A program made the position numbers and the translations under genes. Shown here piece by piece: positions 27,341 to 37,412 of a DNA stretch of 64,000 nucleotides. This stretch comes from Neptunomonas antarctica. GTDB lineage: Bacteria > Pseudomonadota > Gammaproteobacteria > Pseudomonadales > Balneatricaceae. Each line of letters begins with the position of its first letter. Position 1 is the first letter of the stretch. The stretch spans positions 1 to 64,000 of the forward strand of contig NZ_LJSI01000050.1 in assembly GCF_001305295.1 (NCBI RefSeq). The letters run 5' to 3'. Below the pieces are notes generated by a model that ran no database searches, was not told the DNA's origin, and saw only the letters and a list, made by a program, of their open reading frames with translations.

Positions 27341-28596
27341 GCGACGCCATTAGCTGCTTTGATCCCATCGCAAACCCTAACGGGATGATCTCAGTTGAAC
27401 AGGGTGTCGCCGCTATTCTGGTACAGATAGCAGAGTCTGCTCAGGTTGAAAGGATGCCCCTGTCGCGCGCCATCAATCATGTTCTGGCTGAAGATCAAAT
27501 CTCTGCTCTACATGTGCCACCACACACTAACTCGGCGATGGATGGCTACGCTATTTGTGCTGAAACGCTGCCCGTACAAAAGCAACACACGCTGAAGGTG
27601 GTTGGGCGGGTATTAGCAGGAGGCGCATACACAGGTGTACTGGCGCCGGGTGAAGCGGTTGAAATCATGACAGGTGCGGCATTGCCTGCAGGTGCGGACT
27701 CCATCGTTATCCGTGAAGCGGTAACGCGAGAGGGAGAGCAGATGATGTTCTCTGAAACCGTGAAAATAGGTCAGCATGTACGCCAAAAGGGCGAAGATAT
27801 TAAGGCGGGTTCGGTCGCTTTATCTGCAGGATGTTTAATTCGGCCACAAGAACTGGGTTTGCTGGCGTCGTTAGGCATGCAGCACGTCGTCGTATTCAAG
27901 CCTTTACGGGTTGCTATTTTCTCGACGGGCGATGAAGTCGTCGCTCAAGGGCAAGTCTTACCGGAAAATTGCATCTACGATACTAATCGTTTTACGCTCA
28001 CCGGGTTGTTGCAGCGCATGGGATGTGTTGTCATTGACCTTGGTATTATTGAAGACTCTCAAGATTCTATGGAGCGCGTATTGCGTGAAGCGGCCCGGCA
28101 AGCTGATATGGTGATCTCATCGGGAGGTGTGTCGATGGGGCAGGCAGACTATATAAAACAAGCGTTGGAGACTGTCGGTGACATTGATTTTTGGCGGGTA
28201 GCGATGCGCCCGGGCCGGCCGTTGGCGTTTGGTGTTGTGGGGCAGGTCCCGTTTTTTGGTTTGCCGGGAAACCCCGTTGCAGTGATGGTGACATTTTTGC
28301 AATTTGTGCAGCCAGCGCTTAGAAAAATGATGGGGCAGCGTGGATGGCAGCCAATAAAAATGATGGCGGTAGCACAAGAGAAAATCAAATCACGAGCGGG
28401 CCGTATCGATTATAGCCGGGGTGTCTATCGTATTAATGATCAGGGTGAATTGGTGGTGCAAACGACCGGTGCACAAGGATCTGGAATCTTAACCTCGATG
28501 GTGCAGGCTAATTGTCTGATAGAAATCGGGGAGCAATATAGCCAGGTTGACGCGGGCGATCGTATATTGATTCAGCCTTTCAGTGACCTGCTATAG
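27337..28596 (+). CDS. moeA: Molybdopterin molybdenumtransferase
   Basis: The 419-residue MoeA inserts molybdenum or tungsten into adenylylated molybdopterin. Typical motifs are visible: NSAMDGYA near residue 68, GEAVEIMTGAALPAGADSIV near 115, FSTGDEVV near 195, SSGGVSMGQADYIK near 258 and FFGLPGNPVAVMVTF near 305. It starts in an ATGA overlap with mobAB and is followed by moaA after 14 bases. It is presumably supplied with tungstate or molybdate by the TupABC importer of the same operon. Confidence 0.95.
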   Translation: MSDAISCFDPIANPNGMISVEQGVAAILVQIAESAQVERMPLSRAINHVLAEDQISALHVPPHTNSAMDGYAICAETLPVQKQHTLKVVGRVLAGGAYTGVLAPGEAVEIMTGAALPAGADSIVIREAVTREGEQMMFSETVKIGQHVRQKGEDIKAGSVALSAGCLIRPQELGLLASLGMQHVVVFKPLRVAIFSTGDEVVAQGQVLPENCIYDTNRFTLTGLLQRMGCVVIDLGIIEDSQDSMERVLREAARQADMVISSGGVSMGQADYIKQALETVGDIDFWRVAMRPGRPLAFGVVGQVPFFGLPGNPVAVMVTFLQFVQPALRKMMGQRGWQPIKMMAVAQEKIKSRAGRIDYSRGVYRINDQGELVVQTTGAQGSGILTSMVQANCLIEIGEQYSQVDAGDRILIQPFSDLL

Positions 28597-28610
28597 AGAG
28601 AAGGTGAAAA

Positions 28611-29606
28611 ATGGCTAGCGAACAATTGACAGACAAGTTTGGAAGAAACATCACTTATGTGCGGATTTCGGTCACTGATCGTTGCGATTTCCGTTGTGTG
28701 TATTGTATGAGTGAGGACATGACCTTCCTGCCACGCGCACAAGTGTTGACGCTGGAAGAGATTCATACGATAGCACGTGCCTTTACCGAGCTGGGTGTTA
28801 ACAAGATTCGTTTTACCGGGGGGGAACCGCTGGTACGCAGAGATGTTATTAAGCTGTTTAAAGAGGTGGGTGCATTACCGGGCTTAAAAGACTTTTGCTT
28901 AACCACCAATGGGTCGCAGTTGCCTCGTTATGCTCAGCAGCTTAAAGAGGCCGGGTTGACGCGTATTAATATCAGCTTAGATAGTTTGCAGGAAGAACGT
29001 TTTAAAACGTTAACCCGCACCGGCGATCTACAGCAGGTCATTGCCGGAATCGATGCCGCCTGTGCCGCTGGCTTTAGCGGCATTAAGCTTAACGCCGTGG
29101 TGTTGAGTGGACGCAATGATGATGAAGTGGTTGACCTGGTTAGTTTCGCCCGTGACAAGCAGATCGACCTTAGCTTTATTGAGGAGATGCCGCTAGGTGT
29201 GATTGCTGAGCATGACCGTGCCGAAACTTATTTTAGTAGCGAGCAGGTAAAGGCGCTGATTACAGAGCGCTTTCCTCTGATCCCGACGACAGAATCCAGC
29301 GGTGGCCCGGCAAAATATTGGCGTATGGCAGACAGCAACAGCCGTATTGGTTTTATCTCACCGCATAGTAATAATTTTTGTGGTGACTGTAATCGGGTGC
29401 GAGTCACAGCGGAAGGACTGCTGCTTTTATGCTTGGGTAATGAACATGCCGTCGACCTTAAAGCGATACTGCGTCGCTATCCCGGAGATCTTGAGCATTT
29501 AAAAGAGGTGATACGTAAAGCCATTGAGCACAAACCTGAAGAGCATCGTTTTACCTCGGATGGTGATGTTCAGATCGTTCGCTTTATGAATATGACAGGG
29601 GGCTAA
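28611..29606 (+). CDS. moaA: GTP 3',8-cyclase
   Basis: The 331-residue radical SAM enzyme starts molybdopterin synthesis from GTP. The SAM-binding cluster cysteines are C25, C29 and C32 ([10 protein letters not shown]). The second cluster sits in [20 protein letters not shown] near residues 257-275. The C terminus ends in Gly-Gly, as required for MoaA activity. GAGAGAAGG precedes the ATG. Other early steps (moaC, moaDE) are not in the window. It is the last gene of the tup-mob-moe-moa operon. Confidence 0.96.
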   Translation: MASEQLTDKFGRNITYVRISVTDRCDFRCVYCMSEDMTFLPRAQVLTLEEIHTIARAFTELGVNKIRFTGGEPLVRRDVIKLFKEVGALPGLKDFCLTTNGSQLPRYAQQLKEAGLTRINISLDSLQEERFKTLTRTGDLQQVIAGIDAACAAGFSGIKLNAVVLSGRNDDEVVDLVSFARDKQIDLSFIEEMPLGVIAEHDRAETYFSSEQVKALITERFPLIPTTESSGGPAKYWRMADSNSRIGFISPHSNNFCGDCNRVRVTAEGLLLLCLGNEHAVDLKAILRRYPGDLEHLKEVIRKAIEHKPEEHRFTSDGDVQIVRFMNMTGG

Positions 29607-29688
29607 TAGTTATTAAAACAGCTGACGCCTGATGAGCGAAGTGGCACGACGGTAAAGTCGAGGGGTCTTAACTCGAGTTAGAATTGAC

Positions 29689-32247
29689 TCAATCCTGCCA
29701 GCTAATGTCAGGCTTCCAGTCACTAATCCACGCAGGAAAATCACTTGCCGGCATCGGCCTTGCAATGCCATATCCTTGTGCTAATTCACAGCCCAGTTGC
29801 AATAGTGCCCGGCCGTGTTCAATGCTTTCAACACCTTCAGCAATGACCTCGCGTTTGAATAATTTAGCTAAGGCTATCACGCCTTCAACAATGGCTAAAT
29901 CACCAGCGTCATTCAACATGTCTCGAACAAAACTCTGGTCTATTTTAATTAGGCTCGCGGGTAAACGTCTAAGGTACGTCAGGGATGAATAACCTGTGCC
30001 AAAATCATCTAAGGCAAATTTTACGCCCAGCGCTATACAGGCATCCATGATTTCCGACACATGCTGCACATCATCTAAGGCGCTTGTTTCCAGCACCTCC
30101 AGTTCTAAATAGTGAGGTTCAACATCAGGGTAAGTCGCTAGTAATATTGCCAGCCTAGCGGTAAAGTCACACTGCTGTAATTGTACTGCTGCAATATTGA
30201 CGCTAATACTTAAGGGGATATTAAGTTCCATTTCTTGCCATTGGCTGATTTGCGACAGTGCGGTAGCAATGACCCATTCGCCCAGCTCGATACTCATGGC
30301 GTGGTTTTCAATGACCGGCAGAAATTCGATTGGATTTAATAGACCTCGTTCTGGATGTTGCCAGCGAATGAGTGCCTCAACACCTATCACCGTACCTGTC
30401 CGCATATTAACCTTAGGCTGATAATGGAGCACAAATTGATGATTGTCTAATGCGCTGCGAATAGCCTTTAGACGCAGGTTTTTCGCTTTAACAGCGTCAT
30501 CTTGGTCCGTATCAAATATGTGATAACGGTTCTTACCTGATTCCTTAGCCACATACATGGCCTGGTCTGCATGACGGATAAGCTGGTCGGCATCCACACT
30601 ATCTTGCGGGTACAGGGTGACGCCAATACTGGCTGATGTATTGAATATAACATCACCTACCGTGATAGGTTTGGATGCAGCGAGCAATAACCGTTCTAAT
30701 ACCGGCTGACAGTCTTCGGCACTGGTTAAATCAACCAATATAGCAATAAACTCATCACCACCAATACGGGCAAGCGTATCACCCTTACGTAATGCATTTT
30801 TCATGCGGAGTGAGAGAGCAATTAGCAGTTCATCACCCACATTGTGACCATAGCCATCATTGACGTGTTTAAATCCATCTAAATCCAGGCATACGACGGC
30901 GAGTGACTGCGCATGGCGGCTGCACGTTAACATGGTTTTAGATAAGCGTTCGGTAAGTAATGAGCGATTAGGCAGATTGGTCAGTAAGTCGTAATGGGCA
31001 ATATGCTCAAGTTTTCGTATGTTGCTTTTCATAACGCTGATGTCACCAAACAGAGCCATGTAGTTCTTTAACTCGCCAGCATCATTGTGCACTGCAAAAA
31101 TGGTAAGTATTTCTGGGTACACTTCACCATTCTTACGTTTATTCCATACTTCACCGTACCATTGTCCCGTGGTGGAAATTGTTTTCCACATGGAGATATA
31201 AAATTCCGGTAATTGTCGTCCAGATTGAAGGAATCGTGGATTGCGGCCGATAGATTCTTCACGACTAAAGCCTGTGATATCGGTGAAGGTATCGTTGACC
31301 TCGATAATGCTACCTTCCGCATCCGTAATGATAATCCCTTCACGAGAGTTCGTGAAAACACTGGCAGCTAGTTTTAGTTTTTCTTCGGCTTGCTTGCGTT
31401 CAATTTGTCGTCGATAGTAAAAATAACCAGAAACGGCTAAAAATATCGCAATAAGAGGGCTGATGTATATTGATAATTCCCGCAGTGTCGGTTCTTTTAC
31501 TTCGTAAACGCCAAACCATTTGTTATAAATTTCAGTGTAAATACCATTGGTATTCGTGACTGCCATCGCTTCGTTGATGTGACTTAATAACTGAGACTGT
31601 CCTTTAGGTAAGGCAAATGCAAACTTCTGAGAGAATCCAACGGGCGTCCTTAATGGCTTAATATTCGTCAGGCCAAGAAGTTGTAGTGATTGCATGCCAA
31701 CCAGTTTACTCAGCAGCATAGCATCGTGCTTGCCTGATGCCAGTAATTTCAGGCCTTCTTCGACAGTGTCTACTAATACCAGTTGTTTAGCCCATCCTTT
31801 AGAGATGGCATAGTCTTGTGCTAAGTCAGCATTTAACACAATGATAGACTGTCCGGATAAATCGTCTTCAGATTGGATGCTTGTATTATCATTACGTACA
31901 AATATAGCGCCATTAACGATGACATGCGGTACCGAAAAATCAGCAAACTGACGACGTTCATCAGAAATGGCAAGATTAATTAAAACATCAATCCTGCCTT
32001 CTTTAAATTCCTGAAGTGCCTCACGAAAAGGCAGCACGCGAATGCTATATTTCAGTCTGGCTTCCGCTGCTACTGCCTTCCAGAAATCCACGGTGAATCC
32101 ACCTGCCGTTGAGTCTGTCATTCCTGTAGCAAATGGCGGGAAGTCTTGCTCACTTCCAACGATAAGCGTTTTAGTCTGGTCTGAATAGACTATAGCGCTC
32201 AGAAGAATGAGCATCATTAACAATAGAGATTTGGTATTAAGTTTCAT
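29689..32247 (-). CDS. Cyclic-di-GMP enzyme with periplasmic binding, PAS, GGDEF and EAL domains
   Basis: The ATG at 32247 has GAGGAA just upstream and gives 852 residues. Order of domains: signal peptide (1-20), SBP_bac_3 solute-binding domain (about 25-245), membrane helix (about 258-276), PAS/PAC (about 300-410), GGDEF (about 420-580, with intact ARIGGDEFIAI) and EAL (about 595-845, with GVEALIRWQHPERG, DDFGTGYSSL and EVIAEGVES). Both output motifs look intact, so it may make and degrade cyclic-di-GMP. An amino-acid-like ligand outside the cell is the expected input. It is convergent with moaA. Confidence 0.9.
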   Translation of the reverse strand: MKLNTKSLLLMMLILLSAIVYSDQTKTLIVGSEQDFPPFATGMTDSTAGGFTVDFWKAVAAEARLKYSIRVLPFREALQEFKEGRIDVLINLAISDERRQFADFSVPHVIVNGAIFVRNDNTSIQSEDDLSGQSIIVLNADLAQDYAISKGWAKQLVLVDTVEEGLKLLASGKHDAMLLSKLVGMQSLQLLGLTNIKPLRTPVGFSQKFAFALPKGQSQLLSHINEAMAVTNTNGIYTEIYNKWFGVYEVKEPTLRELSIYISPLIAIFLAVSGYFYYRRQIERKQAEEKLKLAASVFTNSREGIIITDAEGSIIEVNDTFTDITGFSREESIGRNPRFLQSGRQLPEFYISMWKTISTTGQWYGEVWNKRKNGEVYPEILTIFAVHNDAGELKNYMALFGDISVMKSNIRKLEHIAHYDLLTNLPNRSLLTERLSKTMLTCSRHAQSLAVVCLDLDGFKHVNDGYGHNVGDELLIALSLRMKNALRKGDTLARIGGDEFIAILVDLTSAEDCQPVLERLLLAASKPITVGDVIFNTSASIGVTLYPQDSVDADQLIRHADQAMYVAKESGKNRYHIFDTDQDDAVKAKNLRLKAIRSALDNHQFVLHYQPKVNMRTGTVIGVEALIRWQHPERGLLNPIEFLPVIENHAMSIELGEWVIATALSQISQWQEMELNIPLSISVNIAAVQLQQCDFTARLAILLATYPDVEPHYLELEVLETSALDDVQHVSEIMDACIALGVKFALDDFGTGYSSLTYLRRLPASLIKIDQSFVRDMLNDAGDLAIVEGVIALAKLFKREVIAEGVESIEHGRALLQLGCELAQGYGIARPMPASDFPAWISDWKPDISWQD

Positions 32248-32274
32248 ATTCCTCAAAATGCACCCATAAATCAT

Positions 32275-32788
32275 GCCATATTAAAACACTACAAAAATAG
32301 AAATTACGGCGCTCTCTGAATTTCCCTATGTAATATTGCAACCTTACACTAGAAATAAAGCCCCAACACTATTAACATAAAGTATACAGCCTCTTCAGGT
32401 TGCCTGTGATTCGGCTTCGTTGCAAATAAGGTTCAGTCGATATTGACGCCTGTCAGGCCATCCATGGCAGCTCTATCGCTCCAGGCATTTAAAATGCCTG
32501 CCTCGTCAGTACATAGTTCCTTGCTATCTGAGATGGCTTCTCTGAAACAAACAAGCAGATTTTACGGCAGCTTGTTTGTGAAATCTTAGGTTGTTATTCC
32601 GTTTATAGTCCATATGTCATGGATCATAAAACAGATATTAAATATTAAAATGTTAGGTGAAAGCTATTAGCTAACCAACTTAATTATATTTAATTTTTGT
32701 AAAGAAATAGCCTTGATAACTATTTTTAGAGTAATAATGTTTTCTTTTAAAAAACAATTACAGATAATGAAAATTGAGAGTGTGTCTT
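32275..32788. other. Intergenic region with inverted repeats
   Basis: No credible gene lies here. Two hairpins stand out: ACAAACAAGC (32547-32556) with GCTTGTTTGT (32570-32579), a 10-bp perfect stem, and a shorter one, AGGCATT..AATGCCT, near 32480. Neither is followed by a clear T tract. The right part is very AT-rich and presumably holds the promoter of the following gene. Confidence 0.5.
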
Positions 32789-33421
32789 TTGACAAATAAA
32801 CACTACCGGGATGCATTAGAATCTCTTTTAGTTAAAGGGTTTGTTCCAGTGGGCTGCAAAATGACTAAAGAGATTACGTTAGACTCTGCCCCGGAAAGTT
32901 CAAAATATAAAGCTTTAGTGTTCGCGCTAAATGATCAGAATATTGTCTATCGCAAAGGCAAAGTGACGCCACATAGACCCGGAGCCTTTTTATCCGTTTG
33001 GCAGCGCCCATCTTCAACAGCTATTAATAGTAATAAACCTATCCCATTAAAATCCAATGAACTCGATTACTTGTTTGTACAAGTGCATGGGCATTCTAAT
33101 GTCACAAGTAAGGACGGATCGATAACTATTCCTAAGAATGGGATATTCATTTTTCCTGTTTCACTATTGGTAGATAAAGGCGTTGTATCTTCAATAAAAA
33201 GTAAAGGAAAAACCGGGTTGCGAGTTTTCCCTCCATGGAGTCAAGATAGAGGCGTGGTTGGAACGAAAGTCTTTTCAGAATCGGGTAAAAAAACTCAGCG
33301 CTGGCAATTACCCTATTTTCTGGAGATTGATGAAGATGGTCTAATCGATTCTTGTGAATTAAATAAAGTGTTCGGCCATGGCCGAGCATTACCTTGCAGC
33401 TCTCAACATACTAAGAGCTGA
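32789..33421 (+). CDS. MepB-family protein
   Basis: The product matches the MepB family (PF08877) by the run KALVFALNDQNIVYRKGKVT followed by PHRPGAFLSVWQRP, and further on KGKTGLRVFPPW. A TTG start at 32789 with GAG eight bases upstream gives 210 residues; GTG at 32780 or TTG at 32774 are alternatives. MepB was named in Staphylococcus aureus beside the MepRA efflux genes but its activity is unknown. The gene is AT-rich compared with its surroundings and has no functional partner nearby, so it may be acquired. Confidence 0.75.
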   Translation: MTNKHYRDALESLLVKGFVPVGCKMTKEITLDSAPESSKYKALVFALNDQNIVYRKGKVTPHRPGAFLSVWQRPSSTAINSNKPIPLKSNELDYLFVQVHGHSNVTSKDGSITIPKNGIFIFPVSLLVDKGVVSSIKSKGKTGLRVFPPWSQDRGVVGTKVFSESGKKTQRWQLPYFLEIDEDGLIDSCELNKVFGHGRALPCSSQHTKS

Positions 33422-33437
33422 ACATGCCACGGTTCCC

Positions 33438-35039
33438 TTATTTTGGCGTTGGCTGGAAGGGGATGTATTTACGATCAGCAGCCAGCATATGTCGTGCTAA
33501 GACATCGTGAGCAAGAAATTGGAATAGTTCTCCGATGCCAAGCGTCCCGTCGTGAAAGCGACTGACCATTTCAATGGCTCTTTCAACGAGTTGGTTATGG
33601 ATAGCGGCGTGTTCCGTAGAATCAGGCAATCCTGCGCGGGTGATGATAGCTTCAACATCCCGAAAGTGTTGGGCGATATCAGTCGTCAGGGCATCAAGTC
33701 TGGTGCCGACATCTTCGGCTGAATTCCCGTCGAGCACTGCAGATAAAAGATTATTGATCTGGGTAAACAGGGCGCGATGCTGCTCATCAATGACAGAATA
33801 TCCGCTTTCGTAGGTTGGATGCCACGAAAGACGAACAAAGCTGCTCAAGGCGTTTTTATCAAGGCGGCTTTGTAAATGAAGTTCCGGAGCCATCTGCGCT
33901 TGGTTGCGGCCTTTTTGCTTAGCCTGATAGAGCGCTTTATCCGCCCCCCGTAGCAGGCTATCGACATCTTTGTAGGTATCATCGGTCAATGTAGCAACGC
34001 CGGCACTGACCGTGACGACGCACATAGGTGATTGCTCGTGCAGGATTTCAAGCGCCGCTATCGCAGCGCACATTCTTTCAGCCAAGCGCTGCGCAGTATC
34101 AGCATCGGTGTTCGGCAGGATCAGCAAGAATTCTTCGCCACCGTAGCGGGCGGTCATTTCCCCGGCGCGCTGCGCGCCCTGCTGCAAGGCACAAGCCACG
34201 TCTTTTAGACACTCATCACCTGCCAGATGGCCATACTGATCGTTGTATTTCTTGAAAAAATCGACATCCAGCATGACTAACGCCAACGGATTACCATGCC
34301 GACTCGCTCTTGCCCATTCATCACTCAGGGTTTGATCTATGCTGCGCCGATTGGCCAGGCCGGTAAGCTGGTCCTGTGCTGCGAGGAGTCGATTCCTATC
34401 TTCAGAAAGCTCCTTGCTCATAATCAGCATTCCGATGGCAACGAACATGGTCGAGACAATCGAGATCAGGAAAATCATGGCCTGGATTTGATTGGATGCC
34501 AATATCAGCACTTTGTCTGCTTGCTCCGTTGCTGCCAGAAAACCACGAAAAGCGAATACGGGAATGACCGGCGCCAGTCCGATGGCGATGAAATATTGAC
34601 CGCGGCCAACCGTTGAACGTCGCCCCTGATTCAGTACGACCAGGATCAAGATGACTTGAGCGCAATAGATAACACTACTGCTTATAATTCGTACTGAGAT
34701 ATTATCCCGAAAGAGGAAAAAAACGGTCAAAATGAGGATTACAGGAAGCCAGATCAATCCGTGTCTAGCCTGCCGCTGCTGAAACTGGAATAATCCTTCT
34801 GCAAACATGGACCATGACGCGGAAAGTATCGTGGCAGCGACAATAATCAAGGCAGTGTCGTTGATCTTACCCTGTAAACCAAAGAGCCCAAACGCCAGAG
34901 AATGCAAGACTATCGCGATAGCCGAAAGAAAAAGGCCATCTCGGTTAGCGCGTGATCCAGCGGCCGCCAATGAAATAGCCAGCGCTACGTTGACTGCGAC
35001 TGTCACCAGGAAAGCCGTTGGAGCATGTAGTTCTATCAT
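33438..35039 (-). CDS. Diguanylate cyclase with C-terminal bacteriohemerythrin domain
   Basis: The 533-residue protein has six or so membrane helices (residues 1-200), a GGDEF domain (about 225-385) with the active motif RYGGEEFLLILP, and a hemerythrin-like domain (about 403-530). The di-iron histidine pattern is seen in HPTYESGYSVIDEQHRALF, then HFRDVEAII and EHAAIHNQLV. It should synthesise cyclic-di-GMP and couple this to oxygen or iron-redox sensing. Similar fusions are known in Vibrio and other aquatic bacteria. It is convergent with the MepB gene, only 16 bases apart. Confidence 0.92.
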   Translation of the reverse strand: MIELHAPTAFLVTVAVNVALAISLAAAGSRANRDGLFLSAIAIVLHSLAFGLFGLQGKINDTALIIVAATILSASWSMFAEGLFQFQQRQARHGLIWLPVILILTVFFLFRDNISVRIISSSVIYCAQVILILVVLNQGRRSTVGRGQYFIAIGLAPVIPVFAFRGFLAATEQADKVLILASNQIQAMIFLISIVSTMFVAIGMLIMSKELSEDRNRLLAAQDQLTGLANRRSIDQTLSDEWARASRHGNPLALVMLDVDFFKKYNDQYGHLAGDECLKDVACALQQGAQRAGEMTARYGGEEFLLILPNTDADTAQRLAERMCAAIAALEILHEQSPMCVVTVSAGVATLTDDTYKDVDSLLRGADKALYQAKQKGRNQAQMAPELHLQSRLDKNALSSFVRLSWHPTYESGYSVIDEQHRALFTQINNLLSAVLDGNSAEDVGTRLDALTTDIAQHFRDVEAIITRAGLPDSTEHAAIHNQLVERAIEMVSRFHDGTLGIGELFQFLAHDVLARHMLAADRKYIPFQPTPK

Positions 35040-35237
35040 TGATAGATATTATTCCGTGTATTCTTATGCCGGGATTGCCATTCACCAAGACAGGGTTGAC
35101 GAGCACAAACTTCGCTTGGTTTCATTTGCCGTTGAAGCTAAAGGACAGAGTAGCAGAAATGCTGCGTCGCAGCATTATCTCACGAAATATCATGGTTTTG
35201 GAGTAGAATTGCAGAAGTAACAGTTCATAGTGGGCTT

Positions 35238-35552
35238 TCAACAAAGCGCTTGAAGCTGTTTCTTTGCCAGATCGATGTAAACCTCTACGACTCTGTCGGC
35301 AACGCGCCGTCCCTGAGGATTCGATTGTAATGAATGGTGATTTTTGCTTATCCTCTCGCGCTTATTCGAGTCTGACCGGCGATCAATAATTGAAGAGCGT
35401 CGTTCAACCGCTTTATAGGTGTTAAACAGAGTTTGAATACGCCATTCTTTAGCCAGTTGGAGCGTTGCCAGTTCTGGGCTGAGGCGATCCTCCGATTCAT
35501 CAATCCAATAAAATCTGATGCCATTATCTGTTAGGTTTTTAACTAGTTTCAT
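35238..35552 (-). CDS. Hypothetical protein
   Basis: The 104-residue product is charged and hydrophilic, with an Arg/Asp/Ser-rich centre (ERRSSIIDRRSDSNKRERISK). No family is recognised. The C-terminal part looks helical (VADRVVEVYIDLAKKQL). On the minus strand its ATG is preceded by TTCTAAAGAGTGACTA, a weak ribosome site. It may be a small regulatory or nucleic-acid-contacting protein, but nothing in the context tests this. Confidence 0.5.
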   Translation of the reverse strand: MKLVKNLTDNGIRFYWIDESEDRLSPELATLQLAKEWRIQTLFNTYKAVERRSSIIDRRSDSNKRERISKNHHSLQSNPQGRRVADRVVEVYIDLAKKQLQALC

Positions 35553-36046
35553 TAGTCACTCTTTAGAAGTAAAACGCAGTTCCGTTAGTATTCCGTATAG
35601 CCTGCTATCGAAGGGGCTCGTACATTAAGTTTTTTCTGCCGCAACCAGCGATAACATTAATACGCCTTTATATATTTAGGCTGATAGAACCAATTAACTA
35701 TTTAATATGCGTGGTTACTATATTAGTTTTCATATGTAGCATTCCTTGTGGAGATTTTTAAATCTCGTATCAACCGTGCACCATACGCATCAAAAAGATA
35801 TGTATATATAGGAATAATTCTTATTTTCAGGATTATGTGGTCTATCCTTGTCCGTAATTAGGCTTTACCCCAGTGCTTCCATAGTAGCTTGTCTGAATTT
35901 AACTAAAAGTGGATCAAAAATAAAGCCGGATTTTGCACTGAGCGCAGGTTGTAAAGCCCTGAGAAAATATCCCTTAGGGGCGGTAAGCGGCCTGACTGAC
36001 TTAACGTTGACGCCTGACTATAAAACTAACTTATGGAATATTAATT
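35553..36046. other. Intergenic region without recognisable features
   Basis: About 490 AT-rich bases between two orphan genes. A weak open frame runs through the right part but has no plausible start or composition. I see no terminator, repeat or RNA gene. Confidence 0.4.
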
Positions 36047-36055
36047 GTGACTGTA

Positions 36056-36400
36056 ATGCGTGAAAACGATGAAAAACTGATTGAAGCACTAATGGAAATT
36101 GTCGAGAACACGCAACAAGGGTGGGATATAAATGACATTGAACAATTTTCAAATGATTTTTCAGATGAAATGAAAGAGGAGACTGCTCCTGAAGATTTCA
36201 AAGAGCATAGAGATTATTTATACCCAATCCTTGGTAATCATGTCGGCCTGTCCTTTTTGGCGCTGCATAGAAATCCAGTTGGAATGGTGCTGATACTGAC
36301 GATGACCTGTGAAAAGCGTGAGGCTCCGGTCCTTCTTGTCTATGATTTCGAAGAAAATGACAAAGGCTTTGCGATTGTAAATGCCGACATACACGCATAA
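36056..36400 (+). CDS. Hypothetical acidic protein
   Basis: From the ATG at 36056 the product has 114 residues; a GTG at 36047 would add three. It is acidic, with a helical N-terminal half (EKLIEALMEIVENTQQGWDINDIEQF) and a beta-rich C-terminal half (VGLSFLALHRNPVGMVLILTMTCEKREAPVLLVYDFEE). No family is recognised. No ribosome site is evident. It is convergent with the RpiR regulator gene. Confidence 0.55.
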   Translation: MRENDEKLIEALMEIVENTQQGWDINDIEQFSNDFSDEMKEETAPEDFKEHRDYLYPILGNHVGLSFLALHRNPVGMVLILTMTCEKREAPVLLVYDFEENDKGFAIVNADIHA

Positions 36401-36454
36401 TCCGCTGTAGTGATAATGGCGTCACCTACGTCGTTGATGTAGGTGACCCGACGT

Positions 36455-37348
36455 TTATTCCATTCGCTTTTTAAAGCGTTCAGTCAGGTCAAACATATCT
36501 TCTAATTCACGCATACGCGCGGATGTTTGTGCCCAGAGTTTTTCTTCCAGCGCGACCACGATAGCTTCAGCAAAAAATAATGTGACGACACCAGAATCCC
36601 ACCCAGATTTGCCTTCAATACGAATCGGTAGCGTGTGGGTGGCATAGCCGGCGATGGGTGACAGCCATTGGTCAGTAAAGAGGATGATTTTAGCGCCGCG
36701 AGTATCGGCTAATTTACTGATGGTTATAAGGTCTTGTTCATATCGACGCACATCGAAAACGATCATTACGTCATTAGGTTTTATTTTCAGCATATGATGC
36801 GGCCAGAGTGCTACGGCTTCCGGAAAGAGGTAAACATTTTCACGGATGACTTCTAAATGCGTATTCAGATAGCGGGCAAAAGCACTGGTGATACGGCCGC
36901 CGACTATATGCAATGCCTGATCCTGTTGGGCGAGCAAATCAATGATGGCATCAAATTGCTCATGGCTAATCTGATTCAGGCTGTGGCGTAAGTTGGTGGT
37001 AACCGTGTCGGCTACTTTATTAAGCACATGGCTTTCCGGGGCGTCAGTTGCCCATTTGTCGTGCTTGGCTATCGGGTCTGAAAGCGTTTGCTGCAATTCA
37101 TCCTTGAGTGCTTTTTGAAAGGTAGGAAAGCTTGAATAATCTATTTTCTTTAATGTACGCATCACTGTTGGTGTCGATACACCACAGTTTTCTGACAGTT
37201 CAGTAATCGATACCAGACCAGACATGGGGTAGTTAGCCTGCAGATGATTAACTATTTTCATTTCTGCCGGACTGAATTTATTTAACTGTGAGCGGAGTAA
37301 TTCGGCAATGGTGTGGCTGTTGTCATGTTTGGCTGGTGCGTCGTTCAT
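36455..37348 (-). CDS. MurR/RpiR-family transcriptional regulator
   Basis: The 297-residue regulator has an N-terminal HTH_6 domain (about residues 12-85, with LSENCGVSTPTVMRTLKKID) and a C-terminal SIS domain (about 130-270) of the type that binds phosphosugars or other ligands. It is divergent from a TRAP transporter and catabolic gene cluster, with about 200 bases between. It is the likely repressor or activator of that cluster, responding to the transported substrate or a product. The SIS domain does not by itself identify a sugar ligand. Confidence 0.9.
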   Translation of the reverse strand: MNDAPAKHDNSHTIAELLRSQLNKFSPAEMKIVNHLQANYPMSGLVSITELSENCGVSTPTVMRTLKKIDYSSFPTFQKALKDELQQTLSDPIAKHDKWATDAPESHVLNKVADTVTTNLRHSLNQISHEQFDAIIDLLAQQDQALHIVGGRITSAFARYLNTHLEVIRENVYLFPEAVALWPHHMLKIKPNDVMIVFDVRRYEQDLITISKLADTRGAKIILFTDQWLSPIAGYATHTLPIRIEGKSGWDSGVVTLFFAEAIVVALEEKLWAQTSARMRELEDMFDLTERFKKRME

Positions 37349-37412
37349 AAGTAGCCTGCTCGTCGTCTGAATAACGTTGTTATTAGCCTGTAATGTACAT
37401 CACATAAAAAAA

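Noticed and set aside
35848-36063. Short plus-strand open frame before the acidic orphan gene
   Set aside because: No ribosome site, no family, low-quality composition, overlaps the next start.
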